Shown here: one piece after another, positions 19,049-27,606 of the stretch
Numbering within the stretch: the stretch's first letter is position 1
Layout of the letters: each line of letters opens with the position of its first letter
Origin: Campylobacter sp. RM16187
GTDB taxonomy: Bacteria; Campylobacterota; Campylobacteria; Campylobacterales; Campylobacteraceae
NCBI RefSeq assembly: GCF_025319965.1
Contig: NZ_CP012549.1
Location: forward strand, 620,001 to 684,000
Reading direction: 5' to 3'
Length of the DNA: 64,000 nucleotides
The notes under the pieces: model-generated
Database searches by the model: none
What the model was told of the DNA's origin: nothing
Seen by the model: the letters and a program-made list of their open reading frames with translations, nothing else
Made by a program: the position numbers and the translations under genes

Positions 19049-20919
19049 AAACAGCCAAAATTTCTTTTAAAGAGAGCATCGCATATAGCGAGGATTTTGG
19101 CGACATATACTTTAACAGCGACGATCCTGCAGGCGAGAGCAGATATGTGTTTGCTAGTGCGATTGATGAAATTTGGGATAGTAAGCAGAAATTTATCATC
19201 GCTGAAGCCGGCTTTGGAGCAGGGCTTAACTTTTTAACAACACTAGATAAATTCAAAAACTCAAGCAAATTTTTACATTACGTGAGTATCGAAGCAAATC
19301 CTATAAGCAAGGAAGATCTTGCTAAAATTTATGAAAATTTAGGCGTTTTTAACGAGCTTTCAAGTGAGCTTATAAGCAACTATCCTCCTCTTATACGAGG
19401 ATTTCATCGGCTAAATTTTGCAAATTCACGTATCACGCTTGATCTGTGCTTTGGCAAGATAGATCAAATTTTGCCTGAGCTTGATTTTAAGGCTGATATC
19501 TGGTTTATGGATGGCTTTGCACCTAGCAAGAATTCCGATATGTGGAGCGATGAAGTCTTTAAAGAAGTTGCAAATTTAAGTAAATCTGGAGCCATTTTAC
19601 GAACCTACTCTAGTGCTAAAGCCGTGCAAAATGCACTTGCTAAAAACGGTTTTAAAGTAAATTTACAAAAAGGCTTTGGCAAAAAGCGCGAGATGATAAG
19701 CGCCACCCTTGAAACCGCAAGCCACGACGTTAAAAATCCATGGTTTAGTAGATTTGATATCCAAAGTAGCGACAAAACTCCAAAGAGCGCGCTTATCATA
19801 GGTGGCGGAGTGGCAGGATGTGTGAGCGCTTATAAGCTAGCCGAGCTTGGCGTAAAGGTTACCATAGCTGAAAAATGCGAAGATATCGCTACAAACGGCT
19901 CGGGCAATCACTGTGGAATTTTGATGCCGCTTATCACAAAGCCTGAAGTAGAGCTTGGCAGGATGCACATGAACGCGTTTTTACAAGCGGTTAGGTTTTA
20001 TAAAAAGACTATGCGCAAGGAAGAGTGCGAATTTAAGGGGTGCATAGACTATGCGCACGATGAAAAGCTTTTAGTAAGATTAGAAGAGTGGCTTAAATTT
20101 GATGATAAAAATGGAGTTTTTGATATAAATTTAAATAGTGCTCCTTATCCTAGTGCCTTTATAAAAGAAGGTGCCAAGGCTAGACCGCGTAAGATGTGCA
20201 AGGCGGCAAGCAAGTGCGCTGATATCTTGCTTGGATATGAGTTTGAGAGCTATGAGGTTTTACCTGATGGCAAGATCTCGGCGAAATTTAAAAACGGAAA
20301 AACCATCATTAGCGATATGCTTATCCTAGCTCTTGGTAGCGATAGTATGGAATTTTTTTCAAATTTTGACATGCAACTTAGCTCGGTTCGCGGGCAGATC
20401 ACGCACATAAAAGAGTCCATAAAGACAAATTTGGCTTTTAGCACTAAAGGCTATGTCTGCCCTGAGGTTGATGGCGTGCAAGTTGTCGGTGCAACTTATG
20501 ATAGAAATTTAAAACTTGATGAGCCTAGAAGCAGTGACGATGAGAAAAATTTAGCCGATATAGGTGAGTTTTTAGAAGGCAAGAAGCCTCAAATTTTAGG
20601 CTCAAAAGTGGGCTATAGAAGCTATAGTGGCGATAGATTTCCGATCATCGGAAGGCTTTATGATGAGGAGTTTTATAAGGATAGCTACAAAGCTCTTCTT
20701 TGGACGAAAAATAAGAGCGAAAATTTAAGCGCCAAATATATCCCAAACGTCTATATAAATACAGCTCACGGCTCGCGCGGACTATGCACTGCCGTGCTTG
20801 GGGCTGAGCTCATCTGCGATCTTGTGTTTGATCGCCCATTATGTGTAGAAAAGAGCCTTTTTGACGCGCTTCATCCTGCTAGATTTTTGATACGAAAGCT
20901 TAAAAAAGGCATTAAGTAG
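19045..20919 (+). CDS. mnmC: bifunctional tRNA mnm5s2U biosynthesis protein MnmC
   Basis: A 624-residue fusion enzyme finishing 5-methylaminomethyl-2-thiouridine at the tRNA wobble position. The N-terminal methyltransferase half has a SAM motif AEAGFGAGLN at 53-62 and DIWFMDGFAPSKN at 151-163. The C-terminal FAD oxidoreductase half has a dinucleotide motif IIGGGVAG at 251-258 and the GYRSYSGDRFPIIG block. Both halves look intact. The ATGA overlap with amiA puts it at the end of the long plus-strand run. Confidence 0.92.
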   Translation: MKTAKISFKESIAYSEDFGDIYFNSDDPAGESRYVFASAIDEIWDSKQKFIIAEAGFGAGLNFLTTLDKFKNSSKFLHYVSIEANPISKEDLAKIYENLGVFNELSSELISNYPPLIRGFHRLNFANSRITLDLCFGKIDQILPELDFKADIWFMDGFAPSKNSDMWSDEVFKEVANLSKSGAILRTYSSAKAVQNALAKNGFKVNLQKGFGKKREMISATLETASHDVKNPWFSRFDIQSSDKTPKSALIIGGGVAGCVSAYKLAELGVKVTIAEKCEDIATNGSGNHCGILMPLITKPEVELGRMHMNAFLQAVRFYKKTMRKEECEFKGCIDYAHDEKLLVRLEEWLKFDDKNGVFDINLNSAPYPSAFIKEGAKARPRKMCKAASKCADILLGYEFESYEVLPDGKISAKFKNGKTIISDMLILALGSDSMEFFSNFDMQLSSVRGQITHIKESIKTNLAFSTKGYVCPEVDGVQVVGATYDRNLKLDEPRSSDDEKNLADIGEFLEGKKPQILGSKVGYRSYSGDRFPIIGRLYDEEFYKDSYKALLWTKNKSENLSAKYIPNVYINTAHGSRGLCTAVLGAELICDLVFDRPLCVEKSLFDALHPARFLIRKLKKGIK

Positions 20920-20987
20920 CTTTCTGAAATTTAAACGCAAATCAATTAGCGCTTTTTATCTTTATCAGCGCTTATAAAATAACTCGT

Positions 20988-20993
20988 TATAAT
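20988..20993 (+). promoter_or_regulatory. -10 element before small membrane ORF
   Basis: TATAAT ends 6 bases before the ATG at 21000. Transcription would therefore begin at or within a base or two of the start codon, predicting a leaderless mRNA for the small membrane protein. No ribosome binding site is visible between them. Confidence 0.45.
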
Positions 20994-20999
20994 AAATCC

Positions 21000-21266
21000 A
21001 TGAAAAAGCTCTTTATCCTTGCTCTTATAATCCTGTTTTTTACCGCTTTTATCTCTATGTTTAGACCATCGATTCAAACTGAGCCAATTGGCGCAGCAGG
21101 TGGCGCACGAGTGATATTTTGGCTATCGATCTTATATATAATTTATCTAAGCGATCCTGGCAATATAAAAGGCATGATAAATTTCTTTAACAAAAACGAT
21201 CTCGCGTTTGGATTGCTTATTTTGACGGATATTTATCTTGTTTGTAAGATTTGGATTGCTCTTTAA
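21000..21266 (+). CDS. small membrane protein, function unknown
   Basis: An 88-residue hydrophobic protein. Three membrane segments are visible: about 3-20, 38-52 and 70-87. I do not recognise a family. It stands alone between the mnmC end and a convergent small secreted ORF, whose 3' end overlaps its last 50 bases. The start codon lies just after a TATAAT, suggesting leaderless translation. It is AT-rich like other membrane genes here. It could be real, but the protein shows no motif. Confidence 0.55.
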   Translation: MKKLFILALIILFFTAFISMFRPSIQTEPIGAAGGARVIFWLSILYIIYLSDPGNIKGMINFFNKNDLAFGLLILTDIYLVCKIWIAL

Positions 21267-21420
21267 ATTTGCCAAATCTGCTAGAATTTGAGTCCTCAAA
21301 TTTCTTTGAAAATCCGCCATATTTTTGCGTTTTGCCTCCGTGCATATCTATGACGCCTCTTTCTTGAGAAGCGCCAAGTAATAAGGCGCAAGCAGTTAGT
21401 ATAAGTAGTAGTTGTTTCAA
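21217..21420 (-). CDS. small secreted Gly/Lys/Ser-rich protein
   Basis: A 67-residue ORF with a clear N-terminal signal peptide (about 1-17, ending LLGAS) and a short charged mature part containing IDMHGGKTQKYGGF and many Lys, Ser and Gln. I do not recognise the family and propose no function. It starts with TTG at 21420, 5 bases after AAAGG, and lies downstream of ppa on the same strand, with a hairpin between them. Its 3' end is antisense to the last 50 bases of the membrane ORF at 21000-21266. Confidence 0.55.
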   Translation of the reverse strand: MKQLLLILTACALLLGASQERGVIDMHGGKTQKYGGFSKKFEDSNSSRFGKFKEQSKSYKQDKYPSK

Positions 21421-21433
21421 ATTTTACCTTTGA

Positions 21434-21454
21434 AAGCCCCAAATTTAGGGGCTT
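21434..21454. terminator. hairpin between ppa and small secreted ORF
   Basis: AAGCCCC-AAATTTA-GGGGCTT forms a perfect 7-bp stem just after the ppa stop on the minus strand. No T-run follows on the minus strand, but TATATTATTT follows on the plus strand. It could end the plus-strand ORF's transcript, attenuate read-through from ppa, or shield the 5' end of the small secreted ORF. Confidence 0.4.
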
Positions 21455-21457
21455 ATA

Positions 21458-21976
21458 TTATTTGTAGCTTGCTATGGCTTTATCTAAAATCGCTTTTGCT
21501 GTGTCCGCGCACTTAAACTCTTTTACTTTCACCCATTTGTTTGGCTCAAGCATTTTGTAAGTCTCAAAGAAATTTCTGATCTTGTTTAGTGTCGCTTCTG
21601 GAAGATCTTTGTAGCTTTTTATAGCGTCATATCTTGGATCTATCTTGCTAACCGGCACCGCAAGAAGTTTTTCGTCCATGCCTGCTTCATCTTCCATCAC
21701 AAGAACTCCGATCAGGCGGCAAGGGATGACGCTGCCCGCTTGCAAAGGATACTCGTTAAGCACCAAGATATCGGCAGGATCGCCATCTTCTGCTAAGGTA
21801 TTTGGCACGAAACCGTAGTTTGCAGGGTAAAACATCGCCGAATAAAGCACGCGATCGACGAAAACCGCACCGCTATCTTTGCAAATTTCATATTTTATGT
21901 TTGAGCCGTAAGGTATCTCGATAACGGCATTGATCTTATCAGGGTTTGAGCCTGCTTTGATTTTTGATATATCCAT
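21458..21976 (-). CDS. ppa: inorganic pyrophosphatase Ppa
   Basis: A family I soluble pyrophosphatase of 172 residues that hydrolyses PPi to two phosphates with Mg2+. The signature DGDPADILVL is present with its three metal-binding Asp residues, and YPANYGFVPNT and the downstream IDPRYDAIKSYKDLP match the family. Length is normal. AAGGAG precedes the ATG and a TATAAT lies 28 bases upstream on the minus strand, so it is probably transcribed on its own. Confidence 0.95.
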   Translation of the reverse strand: MDISKIKAGSNPDKINAVIEIPYGSNIKYEICKDSGAVFVDRVLYSAMFYPANYGFVPNTLAEDGDPADILVLNEYPLQAGSVIPCRLIGVLVMEDEAGMDEKLLAVPVSKIDPRYDAIKSYKDLPEATLNKIRNFFETYKMLEPNKWVKVKEFKCADTAKAILDKAIASYK

Positions 21977-22003
21977 GTTTGCTCCTTGTTTTATGTGAGT
22001 GTG

Positions 22004-22009
22004 ATTATA
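22004..22009 (-). promoter_or_regulatory. -10 element of ppa
   Basis: On the minus strand, TATAAT (22009-22004) lies 28 bases before the ppa start codon, an appropriate distance for a short leader containing the AAGGAG ribosome site. Confidence 0.5.
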
Positions 22010-22049
22010 CTTATTTGCGGCTTTTATTTAAGTTAAATTTGAGTTGTGA

Positions 22050-22073
22050 CACGGCTACCGCTTGATAGCCGTG
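22050..22073. terminator. hairpin downstream of ygiW-like gene
   Basis: CACGGCTA and TAGCCGTG form a perfect 8-bp stem with an 8-base loop, 36 bases after the stop of the ygiW-like gene on the minus strand. A poor T-tract follows, so intrinsic termination is only possible. It also separates that gene from the ppa promoter. Confidence 0.4.
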
Positions 22074-22108
22074 CGGGTGAGTATGAGATGGATTAAAAGT
22101 AGGTAAAA

Positions 22109-22489
22109 TTATTTGATTATCTCGACAGATTTTACGTCGATAGTTGTTTTCATGAGGTCTTTATCGACTTTTCCCGTGATTCTTATAGGTGTGTTTTCAT
22201 CTACGGTTACGCCTTTCCAGACGTGGTTATCTATCTCGATTTCGATTGTATCGCCGCTTCTGCCGACAAATTCATAATCATCTGATCTGATTTGAGATTT
22301 GATCTTGCCTTCAAGTATGACCGGCGCACCGTCTCTCATATTAAGAGCCTCTTTGATAGTGACTAAAGTCGCACTTCCTTTGCCTGTGAAGCCGCCTTGG
22401 TTTTGTGCGGCGTTGTTGGTGCCAGTAAATCCTCCGCTTGCTAAAAGCGAGCCTGCAAGAAGAGCTGATAGTGTAAGTTTTTTAAGCAT
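22109..22489 (-). CDS. YgiW/YdeI-family periplasmic OB-fold protein
   Basis: A 126-residue protein with a signal peptide (about 1-18) and a Gly/Gln/Asn-rich stretch carrying two copies of GGFTG. A bacterial OB-fold (BOF) domain follows from about 42 to 126, with ALNMRDGAPVILEGKI, the hydrophobic EIEID and the RITGKVDKD signature. BOF proteins bind unknown periplasmic ligands and are linked to stress tolerance in enterobacteria, and the role here is not known. It is transcribed alone on the minus strand between the ppa promoter and the adk terminator. Confidence 0.8.
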   Translation of the reverse strand: MLKKLTLSALLAGSLLASGGFTGTNNAAQNQGGFTGKGSATLVTIKEALNMRDGAPVILEGKIKSQIRSDDYEFVGRSGDTIEIEIDNHVWKGVTVDENTPIRITGKVDKDLMKTTIDVKSVEIIK

Positions 22490-22638
22490 TTTGTATCCTT
22501 TAAAATTTTGATTTTGTTTTTTTAAGCTCCGCTAAATAGAGCAGCCTGATAACTTGGTTTTATAACTTGCTATGAAGTTTGTTATAAACTGAAGCGAATT
22601 GTAATGCGAAATTGTTAATTAAAAGTTAAGGGGTAATA

Positions 22639-22695
22639 CTGCTTAAAAAAGAGGAAATTTGCCACATTTTGCGCTATTTGCAAAGCGTGGCAAAT
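22639..22695 (-). terminator. intrinsic terminator of aspS-adk
   Basis: On the minus strand a long stem, ATTTGCCACGCTTTGC paired with GCAAAATGTGGCAAAT (22695-22657, one mismatch and one wobble), is followed by TTCCTCTTTTTT. It starts 15 bases after the adk stop at 22710. It is a convincing Rho-independent terminator for the aspS-adk operon. Confidence 0.65.
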
Positions 22696-22709
22696 CAAAT
22701 TTGTGTAGG

Positions 22710-23282
22710 TTACAGAAGCGAATTTATCAAATTTCTCATATCTGTTACGATCTCATCGATCGTTCTTTCGCCGTTTATCTCGTGAAGCAAATTTTTGCCT
22801 GAGTAAAATTTGCGGATCGCGCCGATTGGCTCAAGATATACTTTCATTCTGTTGTTAAATACTTCGTTGTTATCATCTGCGCCTCTTGCACGTCCAAGCA
22901 CACGCTCTCTAGCCACATCTTCGCTAACATCCACTTCGATGACGCCTTTTAGCGAGATCTCGTTTTGAGCGGATAAAACTTTATCAAGTTCAGTCATCTG
23001 CTCAATGCTTCTAGGGTATCCATCAAGCACGACATTTGGCGTTTTTGAGCTTTTGATGGCGCTTATTATCGCATTTACAACCACTTCAAGAGGGACTAAA
23101 TTTCCTTTTGAGATGTAGCTGTCGATGAGTTTGCCTAGCTCGCTTCCGCTTGCAACCTCTGCACGAAGCAGATCGCCTGTGGAGTAGTGAGTAAAGCTAT
23201 CATCGCCTTTTGTGATCAAATTTGCGTCTGTTGTTTTGCCGCTTCCCGGTGCTCCGATTATCAAAAATAGTTTTTTCATCAA
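22710..23282 (-). CDS. adk: adenylate kinase Adk
   Basis: A 190-residue enzyme interconverting AMP + ATP and 2 ADP. P-loop GAPGSGKT spans 10-17, followed by the [12 protein letters not shown]-binding helix, DGYPRS near 103-108 and the [10 protein letters not shown] region of the short-LID type. It follows aspS by 6 bases on the same strand, so the two form an operon. Confidence 0.95.
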   Translation of the reverse strand: MMKKLFLIIGAPGSGKTTDANLITKGDDSFTHYSTGDLLRAEVASGSELGKLIDSYISKGNLVPLEVVVNAIISAIKSSKTPNVVLDGYPRSIEQMTELDKVLSAQNEISLKGVIEVDVSEDVARERVLGRARGADDNNEVFNNRMKVYLEPIGAIRKFYSGKNLLHEINGERTIDEIVTDMRNLINSLL

Positions 23283-23288
23283 ATTTCC

Positions 23289-25040
23289 TTAATTAGTTTT
23301 TTCTCTTAGACGAAGTCCTAGCTCGCGAAGTTGTTCAGAGCTTGCCTCGCTAGGCGCTTTTGTCATAGGGCATTGCGCGCGCTGTGTTTTAGGGAATGCG
23401 ATCACATCGCGAATACTGGTTGATTTGGTTGCCAGCATCACAAGGCGGTCAAATCCTATCGCGATACCACCATGCGGCGGCGCTCCAAAGCTAAGCGCGT
23501 CAAGTAAGAAGCCAAATTTCTCTCTTTGCTCCGCTTCGTCTATGCCAAGAAGTTTAAATACCTTTTGCTGAACGTCGTTTTTGTGGATTCTCACACTTCC
23601 TCCGCCTAGCTCAAAGCCGTTTAACACAACGTCGTGAGCGACTGAAAGGATGTCTTCTAAATCCTCTTCGTCTATATTTTTAGGGCATGTGAATGGGTGG
23701 TGCATCGCAGAGTAGCTTCCGTCGTCGTTTTGCTCAAACATAGGGAAGTCTAGCACCCATAAAAACTCCATTCTGTCTTGATCGATGATACCCATTTGCT
23801 CAGCTAGGAAAATTCTAAATCTTCCCATATAATCAAGCACTATCTTTTTCTTTCCTGCGCCGAAAAATACTACGTCGCCAAGCTTTAGCTCGCATCTATC
23901 AACTATCTCTTGCAGGTCTTTTTCTTCAAAGAATTTGCAAAGCGGACCTTTTAATCCGTCCTCTTTCATCTGGAAGTATCCTAGTCCTTGAGCTCCGAAT
24001 TTGCACACGAACTCTTCAAACCTATTCATCTCGCGCTTGCTAAATATATTATCTCCGTTTGGCACTTTAAGCGCTTTTATGCGGTTTTTCTTAGGATCTT
24101 TTGCAATATTTGCAAAAATTTCATTTGACGAGCGAGCAAATATGTCAATCACATCAACCATAGCTAGATCGTAGCGAAGATCAGGCTTATCTGAGCCGTA
24201 TTTCTCGGTAGCCTCTTTATAACTCATACGTCTAAATGGAGTTTTTATATCATATCCGCAAGCTGCAAATATATCTTTTAGCACCTCTTCAGCCATATTT
24301 AGGATATCTTCTTGCTCGATAAAGCTCATCTCGATATCGATCTGCGTAAATTCAGGCTGACGATCAGCGCGCAAATCCTCATCTCTAAAGCATTTTGCTA
24401 TCTGAAAGTATTTATCAAAGCCAGAGCACATTAAAAGTTGCTTAAACAGCTGCGGGCTTTGCGGAAGCGCATAAAACTGCCCGGGATACACGCGGCTTGG
24501 TACTAGATAGTCTCTTGCGCCCTCAGGTGTAGCGCGAGTTAAAATCGGAGTTTCAAACTCTATAAAGCCAAGGCGATCAAGCGAATTTCTAGCGGCGATC
24601 GCAGCCTTTGAGCGCATTTTAAAGATATTTTGCAAGCGCTCGTTTCTTAAGTCTAAAAAGCGGTATTTAAGCCTGATGTCCTCATTTACCGAGTTGTCGT
24701 TGATCATAAACGGAAGCGGTTCGCTTGGATTTTCTACCGTCACTTCGCTTACTACCACTTCGATCTCGCCTGTCTTTAGCCTAGGATTTACAAGCCCTTC
24801 GCCACGCGCTCTTATCTTGCCTTTGATTCTTAAAACATACTCATCACGCACTTTTGAGGCGACTTCATGAGCGCTTACGCTATCAGCAGGATCGCAAACC
24901 AGCTGGATTAGCCCAGTCCTATCTCTTAAGTCGATGAAGATAACTCCGCCGTGATCTCTATAGGTATTTACCCAGCCGCAAAGATCGACTTCTTTGCCGA
25001 TGTCCGCCGCACTAAGCTCTGCACAATAATGGCTTCGCAT
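23289..25040 (-). CDS. aspS: aspartyl-tRNA synthetase AspS
   Basis: A class II synthetase of 583 residues from the chosen start. It has an N-terminal OB anticodon-binding domain ([21 protein letters not shown]), a catalytic core with motif 2 [18 protein letters not shown] and motif 3 GIAIGFDRL, and the bacterial GAD insertion between them. In relatives such as Helicobacter this enzyme also charges tRNA-Asn, which GatCAB then amidates. That is inference here. I chose the ATG at 25040 because AAGGAG precedes it and [10 protein letters not shown] is a normal AspRS opening. A start at 25085 would add 15 unconserved residues. Confidence 0.93.
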   Translation of the reverse strand: MRSHYCAELSAADIGKEVDLCGWVNTYRDHGGVIFIDLRDRTGLIQLVCDPADSVSAHEVASKVRDEYVLRIKGKIRARGEGLVNPRLKTGEIEVVVSEVTVENPSEPLPFMINDNSVNEDIRLKYRFLDLRNERLQNIFKMRSKAAIAARNSLDRLGFIEFETPILTRATPEGARDYLVPSRVYPGQFYALPQSPQLFKQLLMCSGFDKYFQIAKCFRDEDLRADRQPEFTQIDIEMSFIEQEDILNMAEEVLKDIFAACGYDIKTPFRRMSYKEATEKYGSDKPDLRYDLAMVDVIDIFARSSNEIFANIAKDPKKNRIKALKVPNGDNIFSKREMNRFEEFVCKFGAQGLGYFQMKEDGLKGPLCKFFEEKDLQEIVDRCELKLGDVVFFGAGKKKIVLDYMGRFRIFLAEQMGIIDQDRMEFLWVLDFPMFEQNDDGSYSAMHHPFTCPKNIDEEDLEDILSVAHDVVLNGFELGGGSVRIHKNDVQQKVFKLLGIDEAEQREKFGFLLDALSFGAPPHGGIAIGFDRLVMLATKSTSIRDVIAFPKTQRAQCPMTKAPSEASSEQLRELGLRLREKTN

Positions 25041-25117
25041 TAGATACTCCTTAAATTTCGTTTTGAAAGCTTGATTATACTCCAATTTTGCTTTTGCCGA
25101 GCTTTTAAACCAAAATA

Positions 25118-25126
25118 TGCTACAAT
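25118..25126 (+). promoter_or_regulatory. extended -10 promoter of nadK
   Basis: TGCTACAAT ends 7 bases before the nadK ATG at 25134. The predicted transcription start falls on or next to the start codon, implying a leaderless nadK message. The longer reading from 25071 would start upstream of this promoter. Confidence 0.5.
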
Positions 25127-25133
25127 CAAAACT

Positions 25134-26009
25134 ATGAAAAAAGAGATAAATTTAAATTTTGCTGATGTGAAAAAGGTCGGAGTTGTTGCTAAGATAAATG
25201 GCGATTTGCCTAAAAATTTAAAGACTATCAAGAAAATTTTAGCCAAATACAAAGTGGAAATTTTGCTTGAGAAAAGCTGTGCTAAAGAGGTTGGCGAGCA
25301 GGGCTTTGAGCTTATAAATTTGGCCAAGAATTGTGACTTTTTGATCTCTTTGGGAGGAGATGGCACCATCATCTCAGCCTGTAGGCAAAGTGCTGAAATT
25401 TCGCCGTTTGTGCTTGGAATTCACGCCGGTAGGCTTGGATTTTTAACCGATATCACGATGGATGAGTGCGAAGAGTTTTTTAAGGACTTTTTTGTAGGAA
25501 AATTTGAGATAGAAACTCCATATATGCTTGATGTTTTTATGCATAAAAAAAGTGGCGAAGTAGTTAAAAAGATCGCATTTAACGAAGCTGCGATGCTAAG
25601 TTCAAAATCAGGCTCCATGACTCACATCGAAGCGCTTTTAAACGGGAAAGATTTTAACTCATACTTTGGAGACGGCGTGCTCATCTGCACTCCGATAGGA
25701 TCAACCGCTTACAACATGAGCGCAAACGGACCTATCATCTATCCGCTAAGCGATGTTTTTGCCGTAACTCCGATATGCTCTCACTCGCTTACTCAGCGTC
25801 CTGTCGTACTTCCAAGAGGATTTGAGATGAAATTTAAGACTAAAAGCGATGCGATTTTGGTTATCGACGGGCAAGACCGCTTTAATATGTCAAATTTAGA
25901 TAGCATAAGTGTGACATTAAGCGAAAAATCGGCGAAATTTATCCGCCATATCGGCAGGGATTACTTCCAAATTTTAAAAGAAAAACTTCACTGGGGATAT
26001 AATGATTGA
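25134..26009 (+). CDS. nadK: NAD kinase NadK
   Basis: Phosphorylates NAD to NADP with ATP or polyphosphate. The chain has 291 residues. GGDGT at 74-78 is the catalytic motif, followed by GILGFLTD-like [10 protein letters not shown] and the [16 protein letters not shown] block that binds the adenosine. I chose the ATG at 25134 because the family similarity begins soon after it and a promoter lies just upstream. An earlier ATG at 25071 would add 21 unconserved residues and overlap the aspS leader. No ribosome site is visible. It overlaps recN by 8 bases. Confidence 0.92.
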   Translation: MKKEINLNFADVKKVGVVAKINGDLPKNLKTIKKILAKYKVEILLEKSCAKEVGEQGFELINLAKNCDFLISLGGDGTIISACRQSAEISPFVLGIHAGRLGFLTDITMDECEEFFKDFFVGKFEIETPYMLDVFMHKKSGEVVKKIAFNEAAMLSSKSGSMTHIEALLNGKDFNSYFGDGVLICTPIGSTAYNMSANGPIIYPLSDVFAVTPICSHSLTQRPVVLPRGFEMKFKTKSDAILVIDGQDRFNMSNLDSISVTLSEKSAKFIRHIGRDYFQILKEKLHWGYND

Positions 26010-27525
26010 GAGGCTTTTGATAAAGGAATATCTAAATTTTGATAGCGTTGAGCTTAAATTTAAGGAGGGGCTTAGCGTATTTACCGGCGTAAGCGGTGCG
26101 GGAAAGTCGGTTTTGATGAGTGCGATAATGGCTGTTTTTGGCCTTAAAGATAGTGAAGCAAAGCTCGTTGAAGCCGATGTGGAGTATAAATTTAGCGCTG
26201 AAGAATACGGCATTGAAAGCGAGCAGATGAATACATTTAAACTGTTTAGAGATAAGGCGACAAGGTATTTTATAAACTCTCAGTCCATCTCAAAGAAAAA
26301 TCTCGCTGCAATCGCAAAAGAGCACATCAAATACCTCTCGGCAAAAGAGATAAATGAGTTTGAAAACGAGAGATTTTTAAATTTGCTTGACATTAGCCAG
26401 AGTAAAAAAGATGGTTCGTTTCTCAAGTTTAAGCAGGAATTTGAGGCGAAATTTAAAGAATTTGATCAAATTTCAAAGGATCTTCAAAAGATAATCGAAG
26501 ATGAAAAAAGAGTTGAAGAGCTAAAGGAATTTGCAAGCTTTGAAATATCTAAAATAGAGTCCGTGAACCCAAAAATAGGCGAATTTGAAGAGCTAATAGA
26601 GATAAAAAAGCGCCTTAGCAAAAAAGATAAGATAAATGAGGCTTGGAGTAGGGCTGAGGCTGTGTTTCATGCTGAAAAAGCAGTTATAGACGCGCTAAAC
26701 ATAAGCGATATCGACGCGAGCTTTTTTGAAGAGGCGATGAACGAGCTAAGAATAGCGCGCGACAGCCTAAATATGGACGAGCTTGAAGAGATCGATATAG
26801 AGGGCGTTCTAGATAGGATAGGGGCGCTAAATTCGCTCATCAGAAGATACGGCAGCGTGGAAGAGGCGCTTGAGCTGCTTCAAAAACGAAAAGTGGAACT
26901 TAATAAGTACGAAAACATAAGCTTTGAAAAGAGCGCGCTTGAGGCGAAATTTAAAGCTCTTAAAAGTGAGATAGACGCTATGGCTAGCAAGCTTACTAAG
27001 GCAAGAAGTGAAAATCTAAAAGAGCTTGAAAGCCTTATAAATTCTTATCTTAAAGAGCTTTATATGAGCAAGATAACTCTTAATATAAGTCCAAAACAGC
27101 TTAATAAATTTGGAGTTGATGAGGTTGGCCTGAGTCTAAACGAGACAAATTTAAAAAATTTGAGCTCCGGTGAGCTAAACCGATTGCGTCTTGCATTTAT
27201 AGCGAGTGAAACGCAAATTTCAGGAAGCGGAAACGGAGTAATAATACTTGATGAGATAGATGCGAATTTAAGCGGAAAAGAGGCGATGAGTATCGCAAAT
27301 GTGCTTTTAAATTTAGCCAAATTTTATCAAATTTTTGCCATCTCGCATCAGCCGCAACTAAGCTCAAAGGCAAATTCTCACTTTTTAGTTGAAAGACATG
27401 GCGAAAAATCAATCGTAAGAGAGCTTGAAAACAGCGAGCGTATATCAGAACTTGCCAGAATGATAAGCGGTGAGAAGATAACAAATGAGGCTTTAAATTT
27501 TGCTAGGCAACTTTTGGAGGGTTAA
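26002..27525 (+). CDS. recN: DNA repair ATPase RecN
   Basis: An SMC-like double-strand-break repair protein of 507 residues, slightly shorter than the usual ~550. Walker A GVSGAGKS spans 29-36 in the N-terminal lobe. A coiled-coil arm (about 140-345) is followed by the C-terminal lobe with signature [12 protein letters not shown] and Walker [14 protein letters not shown]. It follows nadK with an 8-base overlap, a pairing common in bacteria, and both are presumably cotranscribed from the nadK promoter. Confidence 0.93.
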   Translation: MIERLLIKEYLNFDSVELKFKEGLSVFTGVSGAGKSVLMSAIMAVFGLKDSEAKLVEADVEYKFSAEEYGIESEQMNTFKLFRDKATRYFINSQSISKKNLAAIAKEHIKYLSAKEINEFENERFLNLLDISQSKKDGSFLKFKQEFEAKFKEFDQISKDLQKIIEDEKRVEELKEFASFEISKIESVNPKIGEFEELIEIKKRLSKKDKINEAWSRAEAVFHAEKAVIDALNISDIDASFFEEAMNELRIARDSLNMDELEEIDIEGVLDRIGALNSLIRRYGSVEEALELLQKRKVELNKYENISFEKSALEAKFKALKSEIDAMASKLTKARSENLKELESLINSYLKELYMSKITLNISPKQLNKFGVDEVGLSLNETNLKNLSSGELNRLRLAFIASETQISGSGNGVIILDEIDANLSGKEAMSIANVLLNLAKFYQIFAISHQPQLSSKANSHFLVERHGEKSIVRELENSERISELARMISGEKITNEALNFARQLLEG

Positions 27526-27606
27526 AAATTTTATATTTTAACAAGAAAAAAAATGGTAGCATTGAAGAAAATTATAAATTTAATGTGTAATGGATAACTT
27601 ATATTT

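Noticed and set aside
22050-22073. Strong GC stem as a certain terminator of the ygiW-like gene
   Set aside because: The stem is good but no T-run follows on the minus strand, so it is kept only as a weak call.
25071-25133. Longer NadK start at 25071
   Set aside because: It adds 21 unconserved residues, starts upstream of a good -10 element and overlaps the aspS leader. The ATG at 25134 fits better.
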